A stretch of 64,000 nucleotides of DNA from Pseudisothecium myosuroides (GCA_951799445.1 OX637293.1:868001-932000), one strand, 5' to 3'; numbered from the stretch's first letter, positions 23,495-35,755 are shown. Numbers and translations: made by a program. Notes: generated by a model from the letters alone, not told the origin.

Positions 23495-25190
23495 GGTCGC
23501 ACTCCGAGGGTTTTGTCACGCACTGTCCGACTCTCTCGCACCACCACACTAGCTAGTTCTACGCCCATACAACTTCAGTCCCGTAACGCCACGGCACTCG
23601 TGGTTTTTTCCAAATCCTGCGAGCTTGGCTGGGCTTGTCTCGTTGCTGTTGCTGTGTTCCTGACTGGACACCACGTGTGTTACGTTTCCCGTGACACCGG
23701 TGTCTTCTGCTCCCTCATCGAACCTCATCAAGTCTCAAGATACCTGCTTGCGTTACTAGGTGCCTGCTCTGGTAAGTACGTGCGTTCGTTCGTCCCCATT
23801 TGCAGATTCAGGCATGTGTATCCCGATTGTGTTGGGACACCAATTGGTGCACTAGTGAGATGGTTTGGGAGCGGTGCCGTGTGGTTGACTGGTGAGTCCA
23901 GTTGTGGGGAGACTCTTGGTGCGACGTTGATTGAGTTTGGGTGGATCGATCGGGTGGCATGGATCGTCGTTGGGGGGTCACTCTTGGGAAAGATTGTGGT
24001 TTTGTTGGATCTGTGGCGCTGAGGGTCATCGGGGAATTGAGTGGGCGTGAGCTCGTGAATGGTGTTGAGATTGCGTCTCTTTTTTTTTGTTGGAATGGGC
24101 GGGTGGGCATGCAGGTCGTGGACGTTCTGGGTTGGGTAGGACGTGGCGTTACGTGACTGCCATTTGGTTATTAGGAGTTGGTTGAAAGCGGTTGTAGAGT
24201 GGGGTCGTGGTGTAGGTCCAAGGATGTGCACCTGGATGGTTGTTGAGAGTTCTACGATTTGCGCTGACTGGGTGCTGTTGTTGGTGTCGTTGTTGCAGGA
24301 GGTGCTGATTTTCCGTGATCTGCGGACTCGTCGTGAAGAATCTGAAAGGAGTTGTGGCGAGTGTCGAGACGCTTGATATGCGAGTTAGACATCCGCATGA
24401 TCTTCGGTATTCTATGCGCCAGTCCCACAATCCGAAATTCAGTCACCATCTCCGTGAGACGTTCTGCCTTCCTCGCCATCGGAAGCTGAGAAGAAGTAGG
24501 AATTGTCGTTGCTGGTACTCTCGTCGAAGAGCCACGATCCCGTTGTGGTGAATGATCTAACTAAACAACCCCGGGGGAGTCCTCTTTCGCTGTGCTCATC
24601 TTCTCTCTTCAGACCTTTGGGACGTTCCCGGTGACGAGTCACAATTTTTAAGCGTTGCGGCTGCGCACGCTTCTATGCGGAACTCCCACAACTGCTTGCA
24701 CCGCTAACTCCAAGTCTCCGTTTGTTCCTGCTGTTTCGATCCGGGCCGCTTTTCCGGTGCCGTAAGAACATCGTCCGCTCAGTAAGTTTGCTTGCTCCGA
24801 GTGGCGCTGTGCTCGTGACACTCTCTTCATTTTCCTCCTGCGGCGCCTAGTTTTGAGTTGTGACCAGAGATTCTCTCGGAGTTGGGAGTACTGCTACTCG
24901 TGGTCCTTGCGGATCCGGCTGTCAATTCCCGTACTTGATCATGCACATGCGATTCTCCTCCTCACACCAAAGTCCCACATCTTCTGCGTTAACCCCGCGT
25001 CACGATCCCCTCTTTGCTACGTTAATCGGATCACCTCTCGAATTTGCCACCGCCTTTCACGAGCTCGGACAGTGTTAATTGCTGATCTGGCCAATTGAGT
25101 GAGAGACCTTTGAATAGCCTGCCGTATCGCTTCTTCTTCAGTGAAGGTCATCACGTGAATTTTGAGAACCGTGCCTGTAGAAACACTTGC
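23495..25190 (+). promoter_or_regulatory. Probable long 5' leader of the NAC gene, with a candidate intron 23772-24298
   Basis: Between the candidate TATA box and the NAC start codon lie 1.7 kb of GC-rich DNA without protein homology. A strong donor (CTCTG then GTAAGTACG, GT at 23772) and an acceptor (GTTGTTGCAG, ending at 24298) would remove 527 bp. Several short upstream ORFs remain, among them one open from 25095 in frame with the NAC protein. The G-box core CACGTG occurs near 23672 and 25153. The ORFs of 100-170 codons here look like the by-product of GC-rich DNA. A separate non-coding RNA or unrecognised upstream exons remain possible. Confidence 0.4.
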
Positions 25191-26765
25191 ATGGCCAGCA
25201 TGTGCAACGGCAACAAAGCCGGCATGGGGATGCTGCAGAACCAGCAGAACCAGCAGCAGGATTGCAGTGTGGAGCTTCCACCAGGGTTCCGCTTCCACCC
25301 CACCGACGAGGAGCTTGTGAGCTACTACCTAACCCGCAAGATCAGCAACCCCCGCTTCGAAGTGCGGGCCATTGGCGAAGTAGACCTCAACAAATGCGAG
25401 CCGTGGGATCTTCCAGGTAACGTTCTTTTCCACCCTAGCTAGACATGCTGATAATCCCCATGAGAGTATAATGAATTGACGGTGCTTTGCATTTCTTTTT
25501 TTCCTGGGTCTCTGTTTTGAGGCGGCTCTGGGTTGGATATGTTGCAGAGAGAGCGAAGGTGGGGGAAAAGGAATGGTACTTCTTCAGCCTGCGCGATCGC
25601 AAGTACCCAACTGGAATGCGCACCAACCGAGCCACGGAGAAGGGCTACTGGAAAGCCACGGGCAAGGATCGCGACGTGATGCATTCCGGCACGCACACTC
25701 TGGTGGGCATGAAGAAGACGCTCGTGTTCTATCGGGGACGCGCTCCTCGCGGCGAGAAGACCAACTGGATCATGCATGAGTATCGCCTGGAGACTGATGC
25801 CTCCAGCCACTTCAACGGCCATCAAACCCACCGATCCAAGGTTGGTCATCCTGCCTACATTCCAATTGCATCTTCAACGCCCTCGATTGATTTGCCTGAC
25901 GGATTCACTACGTCGATCTGATCAAAGAAATGGAATATTATGTTCTTGCTACGATGCTACCCAAGCTTTGAACTGAGATCGAAAGCAATTGGTGTCTGTT
26001 TTGCAGAATGACGAGTGGGTGGTATGCCGCGTCTTCCAGAAAATCGCCGGCAACAGGAAGCTCTTCATGTACGCCGACCTCCCCTACCAGCTCACGGACT
26101 CGCATTCCGCCCTTCCAGGTCACCGCGACAGCTCGCCCAATCCGACTGTGACGGACGACGGCGACTGCGACACTTGCACGGGCAACGAGTCTTGCTACAA
26201 TTGCAACGACGGTTTTCATGAGGCGTCGTTAGCCCAGGGCGTGACGTGGGTGCAAGTGGCGGATTCCAAGCTGGGGAACACCAGCAATATTACTCCAACT
26301 GTCGCTATGGCCACCTCGGCCATGGACTCCTTCTACAACACCAACAACGTGGGTGCCATGAATCTGAGATTCGCGCCGCCCATGATGACGACGACGCACG
26401 GTCCCGTGACGCCCGTGAAGGCGTTCGATCGTCGCATGCGCGCTACGAAGGTGGAGCCCTTTCTGTGCGAGGGGGGCGAGGACGAAGCCCAAAGCTCCCA
26501 GCGTTTGAACTTGGACTATGCTTGGCCGGGAGGCGACAATGTACTCTACCAAGAGTTTCCTTGCGAGAGTCCACTGATGCCGAGCGTGACGGGTGACAGT
26601 GGTGGCGCAGGCGGCCAGTCGACGTCTTGTATGACGGACGGCGCGTTTGGGGATGACCAGCAAGCGCGTCTGTTTCACCGCCTGACCCCCTTTCGTGGCT
26701 TCTCGAGCTTGCCGGAGATGAGTGGCCCCATTGATGGGCTGCAGGAGCTTGGATGGGCTTACTGA
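25191..26765 (+). CDS. NAC-domain transcription factor, NAM/CUC-like (425 aa, 3 exons)
   Basis: A plant-specific transcription factor that should bind CGT[GA]-type sites as a dimer in the nucleus. Exons: 25191-25416, 25548-25840, 26007-26765; both introns are GT-AG and the joins keep the frame (phases 1 and 0). The NAC domain covers about residues 29-186: [19 protein letters not shown] (A), [16 protein letters not shown] (B), [20 protein letters not shown] then [11 protein letters not shown] (C), [13 protein letters not shown] then NWIMHEYRL (D), and [12 protein letters not shown] (E). [22 protein letters not shown] and GMKKTLVFY are the NAM/CUC type. The 240-residue tail is rich in Asp, Ser, Thr and Gly and ends LQELGWAY, recalling the aromatic tip of CUC proteins. 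The start at 25191 gives a Gln- and Asn-rich N-terminus; the Met at 25200 or the upstream in-frame ATG at 25095 are alternatives. I see no miR164 target site in exon 3. Family certain, subgroup likely, biological role (boundary or meristem identity) inferred. Confidence 0.93.
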
Positions 26766-28317
26766 GATGAACTCCAAACCCTAATTCCTCCCGGGATCCC
26801 TTATTCAACATAATGTAAGTTACGATACGCCCCATGGTTTGGTTCGCCACCCGTGTTGATTGTGTGCTGTGGACATGGGCTGTGTACATTGTGGGACTGG
26901 GCAGCAGCAAGAACGACAACAGCATCCACACCATGTTTGCTGGAGAATATCAACGTCAAATTTTGGGTTGAATGAATGACGATGGGAGTATCATTCTGGC
27001 GCTTTGCTTGCGGATTGGCTGCCCTACATCCCTCCTCCACTCCCCTTCCCCTTCCCCGTCCCCTTTCCCAACCTCTTTTCAGTTTCAAGCAAATAGCCAG
27101 AATGTATATTTTTTGAACTCGGACACCAAGAGCTTGCTTGTCAAGACAAGTCGGAGTTGATGTTTTCAGGGTGGCTCGGGTTGCTTGTTTGTTGCTTCCT
27201 GTAATTATTTATCAGCAACAGCAGCGCCATGCATGCGGCCATTTTCTGATTCATTCCCTGCTGAGCTGCCACCATTACATGTAAGATTTTCTGAGGTATG
27301 TAGGTTTATCATTAGAAGGTACGTGTAGACGATTGATTGATCCGTCATGCTGAATTTGATGGATAGTAGTAGTAGGTGGGTGTTGTGTACAAGGCCAAGG
27401 TAACGGCGAAGTCGATGCTGAGGGCATTGACTTGCTAGGTTCTGCAAATTATTCTTATTGTTATGCTGTAAAGATACTTCGTGCAGATCAGGATATTCTA
27501 TATGGACATCAGACATTGATTGCTGAAATCAGATTAGTTTGTAAATGGAGTAGCCAAGCCACAAAGAAGAAGGCTGAACCATCAGAAAAAAATAGCTGGG
27601 TTGCTGCACATCTGTAAGTAGGTGTGATTGATTCTTGACTGCCAACTCCTTGTGAATGGTGAAGTAAAATACCAGTTTCCACATCTTGTCTTCTCACTGC
27701 GTGCTTTGAAAATCATGTCTTGTTCCTGCCAAGGAGTCGTGTTATGGGGATCTTGTCTTATCACAGCCGAATCGGTTGGAATTTGGTTATCAAGGTAGAA
27801 CTATCTGTGATTATTCCTTCCTCCGATTATCTCATATCGGGAACGTTTGAAGTGTCACCTTTGTGACCTTCAACTATCATTGTGGAATGTGTTCAACTTG
27901 TAGACATGGCACAACATGACTCTAAAATAAAACAGCTTCCAATGTATGATTTTGAGTCTTTCGAAGCCGATTCAAAGATGCACCTAATATGACATTTTAA
28001 AGTTTCTTCAACTCATGATTTCAAAATTACAGAAAAGTTCCAAAATTCTCTAATTTGTTTATTTACATTTTCAAAATTTATGATTTTAAATGGCTTCAAG
28101 TTTAAAAAGTAGTCTGATTGTTTGACTCAGTTTTAGTTGAACTCATTATTAGTTTGACTCGGATGAAATTACCTTAAGTGAACAGTTTTTAGTGTAGTTT
28201 TCGTTAATGACATTTCCATACACCTGGCCTTGTTTCATCATTCTCCACTACCCTCTCAGGTGAGCAGTTGCACATGTCAGGGCTGAGTTACTGTGGGGTT
28301 GGTTTTTGTCAATGAAT
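26766..28317. other. 3' flank of the NAC gene, then intergenic DNA
   Basis: The first few hundred bases should hold the 3' untranslated region, but I cannot place a poly(A) site with confidence. A run of CCCCTTCCCC units lies around 27041-27065. Beyond 27800 the DNA becomes AT-rich and featureless. Confidence 0.45.
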
Positions 28318-28790
28318 TAAAGGTAGGAGGTCCATAAAGCACCCGGATTCAAGAGTTGAAAATTAATTTGGGGAAGGTTCAGTTTCTTGAAATTAATTTT
28401 TCAGTAAACTTTCTTTCAAAGAGACGCCTATCCCAAGTTGTTTCATGCTTTTTGGAGCTTTTTGAAATTAGTTATGAATTTTTGAAGTTGAAACGTAATG
28501 GTCACTAAAAGCATCCACCTTTTTGAAACGTACCACTATTTGTACATTGCTAAGTTGTTTCATATTTTTTAAAGCTTTGTGGAGTTAGTTATGAATTTCT
28601 GAAGTGGAATCGTAGTGGTCACTAAAAGCATCCACCTTTTTGAAATGTACCACTATTTGTACATTGCTAAGTTATTTCATATTTTTTGGAGCTTTACAGA
28701 ATTAGTCATGACAAAGTTTTTGAAGTGGAAACGTAATGGTCCCTAAAAGTGTCTACCTCCTAAAATGCACACTACTTGCACAATAGTGGT
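28318..28790. repeat. Element with a three-copy 117-bp internal tandem repeat
   Basis: The left end reads GGTAGGAGGTCCATAAA, shared with 32283 and 61428. Inside, units start at 28435, 28552 and 28669 (period exactly 117 for the first two), each reading AAGTTGTTTCATATTTTTT, TAGTTATGAATTT, GGTCACTAAAAGCATCCACC and ACTATTTGTACATTGCT. The element at 32283-32605 carries only one such unit, so the triplication arose in this copy. Confidence 0.85.
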
Positions 28791-30119
28791 GCAATGAGAT
28801 TCAAACAGAATGTAACTTTGAAATATACACTATTTGCACATTACTGGTGCTATGAGGCTCCAGCAAAAATGTGCCTCTGCGTTCCAGGACAAGCGCAGTT
28901 TCTGGACCTCCTACTCCAGATCTAATCTCCTCACTCGTAGTGCCGGCATAGGCAAATGGTGTTTCAAGCCAAAGCCACACAGCCAGGTGCCCTGAGTCTT
29001 TGGAAAAGAACATGGCACACTTGCTGTCTTGTTCTGCTAGTGCCTACAGCTCTAATCTACCACCCCATGATCCCATTCCAAGTTGTGTCCTCTTGCGATT
29101 TGATTACGTTGTTGATGCGCTTGCTTGCTAGCTCCCTCGTAGGCTTTTGGCTGTTAAGTTAGGCTCCATGTCCCTGTTGATGAGCACTTTGTGCTCCAGC
29201 CACTACGTACCACAGCATGAGCAAGTTCATGGGTCCTCAAAGTCTGGAAAATATCTCCTCCTCACCGGCCCTTCAGTTCTCTCCTTGCAGTATCTCCTCA
29301 CTACAGTACTGTAACTTATTAACGTATTCAGTTGACTTGCACCTCGCCCACCACTTGGCTGCAGTAGGTGCTACAGGAAATGCAGTGAATGTCACTGCTT
29401 GCGCCATCCAGGAATCTAAGTTTTATTCTAAGTTTTTATTCTCAAGAGAAAAGTGTGCAGCGGAATCAAAGGAAGCTCTCGGCCTCTCAGGAGGCAGGGC
29501 AGACCTGCAGAACTGATTCCTAGTTTTCGACCTGGTTTTGCAAAGCCTAGAAATCAGCGAAGGAAAGTCAGTTGGAAACCCTTGGCTCGATGATTTGTGT
29601 GGCCCGATGAAGGCAGATGATTTAGCATGTACAGTGCGTGCTCCCGAACATTGTTCATGTGGGAGGGGAATATGCTGTGCAGGAAGGTGCAGTTTGGGGA
29701 CGTTAGGCAGTAGTAGTTGGTGTGAAATCTTGGGGCAATCTTTTCCAACTTCAGATGCAAGCTACGTTAAGTTAGCAAGTTAGCAAGTAGACATGTAAGT
29801 GGTGTACACCCACGTTTCTTGAGGAGCAAGCATGTGAGGGTGAGGTTTTGACATGTAGGGCAAGGGGTGACTGCTACTACTACTACGGCATCTTTTTAAC
29901 TTGTGACACTGTTCCTTCACATGGAAGCGTCTGTAGCCTCCATGCTAGTACAAGGCACCAAGCTGCTCATTGCGGGTTGCTCATTGCTCAATGAGAGGGA
30001 GTTAATGCGGGGAATGTGGTGGGGACAGGCAGCCATTAAAAAACACAGCGCAACATCCAAATGAGCCCGCCATTTTCTGGAATCCTGTTCATACAGGACA
30101 CTGCGGGTGCTGTGCAGTT
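28791..30119. other. Intergenic DNA, no supported gene
   Basis: ORFs of 68-99 codons (for example 29217-29516 +) without domains. A TAC microsatellite of five units lies near 29875. Confidence 0.45.
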
Positions 30120-30520
30120 TGGGGGGCTGCGCAGAACTAGTACAATGGAGTCATGAAGCTGTTGACATCCATAAGCACAGATGAGACCTGGCCAACATGG
30201 AAACTAGGGATGAAGACTCATGTATCCTCAGGAGTCATTTTGGGGGGCTGCGCAGAAAGCTGTCTTTCTTCAATGGAGTGATGAAGCTGTTCACATCCAT
30301 GTGCATAAATGAGTCATGGAAACTCCTTGCAATGGAAATTGTCCATGTGTTTCAAGAAAAAAATATAAAAAATGAGACATGGAAACTATGGATGAAGACT
30401 CATGTATCCTTACTGCAGGGCTCTTCTTTCTTGAATGGAGCGATGAAGCTGTTTTTTTATATCCATGCACATGGATGAGAATGCAAACTAGTGGATGAAG
30501 GCTCACGTATCCATTCAGAA
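30120..30520. repeat. Irregular three-copy tandem repeat
   Basis: Copies begin near 30120, 30241 and 30416. They share GGGGGGCTGCGCAGAA (first two), GATGAAGCTGTT, CATCCATG and GATGAAGACTCATGTATCC. Unit length varies from about 105 to 175 bp because the middle copy contains an extra stretch around 30310-30375. Confidence 0.8.
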
Positions 30521-31404
30521 ATCAGTGAACATACCATTCAAAATCAGCAATGTTCATTTTCCCTGGATTTCCTAGCAGTTGCGCATTTTTTTATCGGACA
30601 TTGAGAAAAGGTATAGTCAAATATTCCCTTGATTTTTTTTTGTTCATTGTTATTGTGTGATTTTTGTTCAAAAGAGAAGCCCTGCATGCAGGGCTGGTTC
30701 TGGGTGATGGAGGTTTGGGCTTCTTCAGTCGGTCAGCACAATTCCTTGCACTTTTTTTTAGTTTTTTTTTTAACCAAACGGACAATTTCCATTGAGAAGC
30801 AAACAGTACATCAAAACCAGGAGAACCAGTCTCCGGCGAGAGTATTTTAGTAATTCCTTGCAGTTTCAGTATTAAAACTAAAGCTGCAAAAGTTACTAAC
30901 CTTGCCATTGTGGCATTCCTAATGATTGAGTTTGGGTGTCAGTGAAGTATTATTCTATGGATGTAAGGAATTAAGTTAGAGTGTGAAGTAAGTTAAACAT
31001 CAACTTTCTCTTGTAAATGGAATATTGCCAATCAAAGTTGGTAGGCATGTCCTTCGAAGGAAACTACATTCAAAGATGTGCTGCATGTAAAGTTTATCTG
31101 GAAGGAAACTATCCCCTCAAAAGCATCGGAGAAAATTTCAGACCATGGGAGGGCCGCTTTCTTGCATGAAAATGTGCAATTGCAAGAAATATCAACCCAA
31201 ACTATCACACAGAGAATCTTGCCCGCGAAAGTCAACCAATGTGCTTGATTGGATTTTCGATTAAAAGATAAATTTTTATTATTCATTCAATTTTTTAAAT
31301 AATTTTTTATTTCATTGTATTTGCTCATCCGCTGAAACGGCGCTCCACAAGGCCCAATTTTTTTTGTAATGGGTCATACAATAATGTACAAAAAACTTTG
31401 TATA
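30521..31404. other. AT-rich intergenic DNA
   Basis: Nothing recognised. Confidence 0.5.
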
Positions 31405-32282
31405 TTAACCCCTAAAGGCCCATTGTTTCCTCGGGAGACAATTTGGATTTTGGGCAGGTTCCTATGACCTCAATATTTTGTGAATTTTTTTAAAACTTTC
31501 TCGTACGATAGAAAAAATAATTAGCTTTGTGGGAATATAATTTTTATTTCAATCACTGCCCGAGAGCAAAAGTTATACCACAAAAACACCAAAATTTCAC
31601 TTGGCGGGCAAGAAAAAAATACACAAAAAACTGAAATTAAATTAATTAATTTTTTCTTCTTATAGATCTTATTTTTGTCTATTTGTAAAGCTTTGATTCA
31701 TTCCATTTGGGTTAGTGATGTGAAAGTTATGAACAATTTTGTTTTTTGGGCAATTTGAGCATCTTCTTGAAAGAATAATTTATAGGATTCATTTTTAAAT
31801 GCAATCTTCACAACTTTTCAAAAACAATTGCTTGACAAGGTTAAATTTGTTTGCTAGAACAATCTCACTGTTGGAAGATTATTGTGTTACTTCTACTTTA
31901 CAATTTTTGAAAGAATGAAATCAAATTTATTTTTTTGAAAAAAATTTCATATATTTTCAACTCAATTCTTCAACATAAAAAAAAATTTAATTCAAAGTTT
32001 GTACCGCAAAAAATTTCCATGAATGGCAGTCAAAGTCATCTGAAATTCCAAGAGAGTGTTCCAAAAAACAATATTTTCCAACTTTGAATGCTAATATCTT
32101 CCAATCTATACGATCAAACTTCATGAAATTTTTACCATATGATTTTCAAACAAGTATAGTACAAGATCCTATGGTTAGATTCTTAAAATAATATCTTTGG
32201 AGATTTTTAAGATGAACGCTGCAGAAATGGCAATTTTTAGTAGTTTTTGACAAAAGAATGACCTTGGGCCTTTAGGGGTTAA
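31405..32282 (+). mobile_element. Complete F1 element, TTAA-ended, 878 bp
   Basis: It begins TTAACCCCTAAAGGCCC and ends GGGCCTTTAGGGGTTAA, a perfect 17-bp inverted repeat including a TTAA at each tip. TTAA target duplication with CCC-starting ends is the hallmark of piggyBac-type elements; whether TTAA here is target or terminus cannot be decided from one site. There is no ORF, so it is non-autonomous. Diagnostic interior blocks: TTTTGGGCAGGTTCC, TTAGCTTTGTGGGAA, GCAAAAGTTATACCAC, AATGCTAATATCTTCCAATC and GAAATGGCA. It is the reference copy for the family in this window. Confidence 0.85.
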
Positions 32283-32605
32283 GGTAGGAGGTCCATAAAT
32301 TGCCCATCTAAGAGCTAAGATTGAATTTTAGGAAGGTGAAACTTCTTGAAATATTTTTCAATAAATTTTCCTTGAAAGACAAGTGGAATTGGCATCTAAC
32401 CCCCAAGTTGTTTCATATTTTTTGGAGCTTTGTGGAATTAGTTATGAAATTTTGAAGTTGAAATGGCATAGGGCTGTAAAATCGCCCACCTCCTCAAATG
32501 TATATTGTTTATACATTGCTGAAGGGTACAAAAAAATAGCATGTATAAATAGTGTACATTTGAGGAGGTGAGCGATTTAAAGCCTTTGCGCTTTTAGAAC
32601 TTCAT
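32283..32605. mobile_element. GGTAGGAGGTC-ended element with a foldback at its right side
   Basis: It directly abuts the F1 element and starts GGTAGGAGGTCCATAAA. One 117-bp-type unit (AAGTTGTTTCATATTTTTTG) is followed by an inverted repeat with arms of about 70 bp, 32452-32520 and 32538-32605: CCACCTCCTCAAATGTA pairs with TACATTTGAGGAGGTGAG around a 17-base loop. A transcript would form a long imperfect hairpin. Confidence 0.75.
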
Positions 32606-32744
32606 ACTTTAGAAAGAAGCAACAAAGCTAGCAAGAGGCTAAATAATAAACTAGTCTTTAATCCATAAAAAAGGACATTTTGAGGCCGTCATGTTGAGTT
32701 CATTGGTGATAAATGAAATTGCATTTGCTATGATCAACAAGACT

Positions 32745-33633
32745 CTGGCCAAATGGGATTTTGGGCAGGTACCTACGGGCTGAATTTTTGTTGTGATTTT
32801 TTGAAACTTTTTTTGGAAGTAGAAAAGTTGATTAGCTTTGTGGGAACATAATTTTTTTCACAATTGGTGCCCGGGAACATCAATTATGACCAAATAAGCT
32901 TAAAACAAGGGACGGTGGGTACCCCGGGCAACAAAAAAAAATTGGCAAAAATTTGTTTTTGTTTTTAAATATTTTTTTCTCATAGATTATATTTTTGTCT
33001 ATTTGGAAAGCTTTGATTCATTTCATTTGGATTTGTTATGAGAAAGTTAAGGACATTCTTATTTTTGGGGTAGTTAGAGCATCTTCTTGAAAAAATAACT
33101 CGTAGGATTCATTTCTGAATGCTATTTTTGCAATTTTTCAAAAAAAAAAAATTCTCATGGTTTAGTTTACTTGCTAAAACAATCTCACCATTGGAATTAG
33201 TGTATTTCAATTCCACCTAAAATATATTAATATTTTAGATTTTCCTTCTATCTTGTACCTACTTCTACTTAACAGTTTTTTTAGGAATGATAATTAAGTT
33301 TTTTTGAAATTTTTTTTCCCCCTAGACTCTCAACTCAATTCTCCACTATAAAGATTTAAAGCTCAAAACTCTGCAGTGCAAATATTTTAAGTTAGAAATG
33401 TTCAAAGTCAAAAAATCTAGTCCCGCAATGTGTTGAAAAACTTATTTTTTCCACTTTAAACGCAAATATCTTGCAATCTGTGCGGTCAAAAATTCTGAAT
33501 TTTTTTTTTATACAATCTCATATTAGTTAGGTGTAAGATCCTACGGTTAGGTGTGCAAAAAATTGTTTGCTATAGAAATGGCAGTTTTCAGTGTTTTTTG
33601 GTAGAAAAAAGGCCTTGGGTCTTTAGGAGTTAA
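32745..33633 (+). mobile_element. F1 element lacking its left tip
   Basis: It is colinear with 31405-32282 from TTTTGGGCAGGTACC to the right end, GGGTCTTTAGGAGTTAA (TTAA at 33630). The left inverted repeat is degraded beyond recognition. Confidence 0.75.
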
Positions 33634-34828
33634 AAAACAAATGAAGCTGTAGTTTGCAATGGTCCAATAAAAAAATTCTGCAACCATATGAAAATAAAAG
33701 TACTCCTTCAATCCCATATTAGTAATTCTTATTTGTAATAATGAAAGTTTTAAGGATTTTGGCTACGGTTTTTTACTGAATGTTATAATCAAATGTTTTC
33801 ATAGTAAATGTGCATTGTGTCCACCCAACTATTCAAGTGCAAAACAAGTGGATGTAGTTATAAATGACAACCAAGGAAAGATTATACCTTAGGAGGTTGT
33901 AATAAATACAAAGTGCCACACAGAAATAAAGATAGGCTTTTAGAAAAAGAAGACTTTATTGAAGCTATGGCCATTTCAATTGAAATGTTGACTTGGTTTG
34001 TTGAAAACTACGGTGGTTTTTTTTGGTGTTCACTAAATTGTGAAAACATTGCAAACGAGAAACAATACAGTCTTTGAAAGTCAATTCTATAATTTATAAT
34101 GTCACTAGCATACCTTGACTACAACGGTGCAATAGATCCAAAGAACTTAGACAAATCTTTGATTAACATCAAGAAATTGGCCTTGTCCACATCTACACTA
34201 TTTTTGTCTAAGTCATTGGTAGCACTAGAATGATGGTTTGAATTTGAAGAAACATGTTTAAAATCATCGGGTAGAAATGATCGTTTGCCCATACAATACA
34301 AAAAGGCTCAACAAACATTGGGAACAAATCTAATTTATCTTAATTAGAGCGCAAGTTTCCAATTGTCGAGATCATGTTCATATTGTAGCAAATAATTGAT
34401 CTTCCAAAGTATGTGCCATAAAAATTGCTATGAAATAGTCTCTTCATATTCCACCTTCTTTTGTTGGCTTCTACATTAACTCTATATAATGAGAAGAGGA
34501 AGTTTGTGAAGTAAGATTGTCATGTAGATCCTTCACGACATTTATAGCAACTATCAATATTTCATTCTCAAGTCCATAGTTTTTTAGGGTTAAGATAAAT
34601 TTGTAAATTGTAATTTGCATTCAATATTTTGTATTAACTTTGAAGTTGATGTTGGAGAAATTTCAAGTTAATAAGATTTTTTTGTAATATTTATTTATTT
34701 ATTTCATCTATTATTTTATAAATTAAAAAATATATAATTTATTTTGAAGCCAGTAGAGAATTTTTGTATTGAAAGATAATACATAGTCTTACATAAACAA
34801 AACTTTTTCATTGAAACTTGAATATGAT
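33634..34828. other. AT-rich intergenic DNA
   Basis: Nothing recognised. The ORF at 34119-34301 (-) is short and without a domain. Confidence 0.5.
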
Positions 34829-35755
34829 TTAATCTCTAAAGGACCAAGCATGTTTTGGGACAACACAACGGTTTTAGGCAGCTCACTACAAATGGAGTTT
34901 TTATTTTTTTTATTTGAAATTTTTACGCAACATGTGAACAAGGTTCTTTTTTGAGGCCCAACAATTTTCATAATTTTTTACTACATGGTTAAAAAATTAT
35001 TGTATGACACGTAATTTTTTTACTAGCTGGGCAATCTGAGCAAATAAAAAAAAATCACATTTTTCAAAAACAAAAAATTGAAATTTGTTTTCTAAATTTA
35101 TATATATGTGGAAAGCTTTGAATCATTCCATTTTGATAAATGAGTTGATAGTTATGAGGAGTTTTAGTTTGATGGCGGTTATAGATTTTCTACTCTAAAA
35201 TAAACTTTGAAGTCATTTATTTAAACCAATTTTCAATAATTTGGGAAAAAAATAAAATCATAGAATGTAGATTGTTTATAACAACATTACAACCATTGGA
35301 TTGGCATTTTTCAATTCCATAACTAAATTCTTAACAATTTAGTATTTTAAATCATCTTCTACCACTTTCTACTTACTATTTTTTTTCTATATGTTCTACA
35401 ATTCCAAATGATATGAATTGTTCAAGCATGTAGCCAACTTGCTTCGAACAATGAATTTGAAAAAGCACCACCAATATGGACATTTTTTCATACAAATGTA
35501 ACCTTGTGAAGTGCAGCTGCCTTGATTTTCGCAGGGCCAAAAAAGGATTTTTGTCAATTGAAACGCTAATATCTTGCAATCCACATGGTGGAAATTTCTA
35601 AAAAAAATTCCACATGTTCTCAAACCAAGTTACTACAAGATCCTATGGTTACACGTGTCCAAAAATATTTTTTTCTAAAATTTGGTACTTGTACTAGAAA
35701 TGGCTTTTTTGGAGTGTTTTTGGCAAAAACATAGTTAAAGAAGTTTAGGGTTTAA
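34829..35755 (+). mobile_element. F1 element, diverged, 927 bp
   Basis: Ends TTAATCTCTAAAGGACC and GTTTAGGGTTTAA correspond to the F1 tips with mutations. Interior blocks match: GGAAAGCTTTGAATCATTCC, CGCTAATATCTTGCAATCC, AGATCCTATGGTTA and AGAAATGGC. Confidence 0.7.

Noticed and set aside
23728..24231. Long ORFs on both strands upstream of the NAC gene as coding exons
   Set aside because: They overlap the probable leader and its intron, with no homology and GC-driven openness.
26007..26765. A miR164 target site in the NAC gene
   Set aside because: I compared exon 3 with the conserved target by eye and found no stretch with the expected pairing.
26229..26934. Minus-strand ORFs of 163-182 codons
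   Set aside because: They are antisense shadows of the third exon of the NAC gene.
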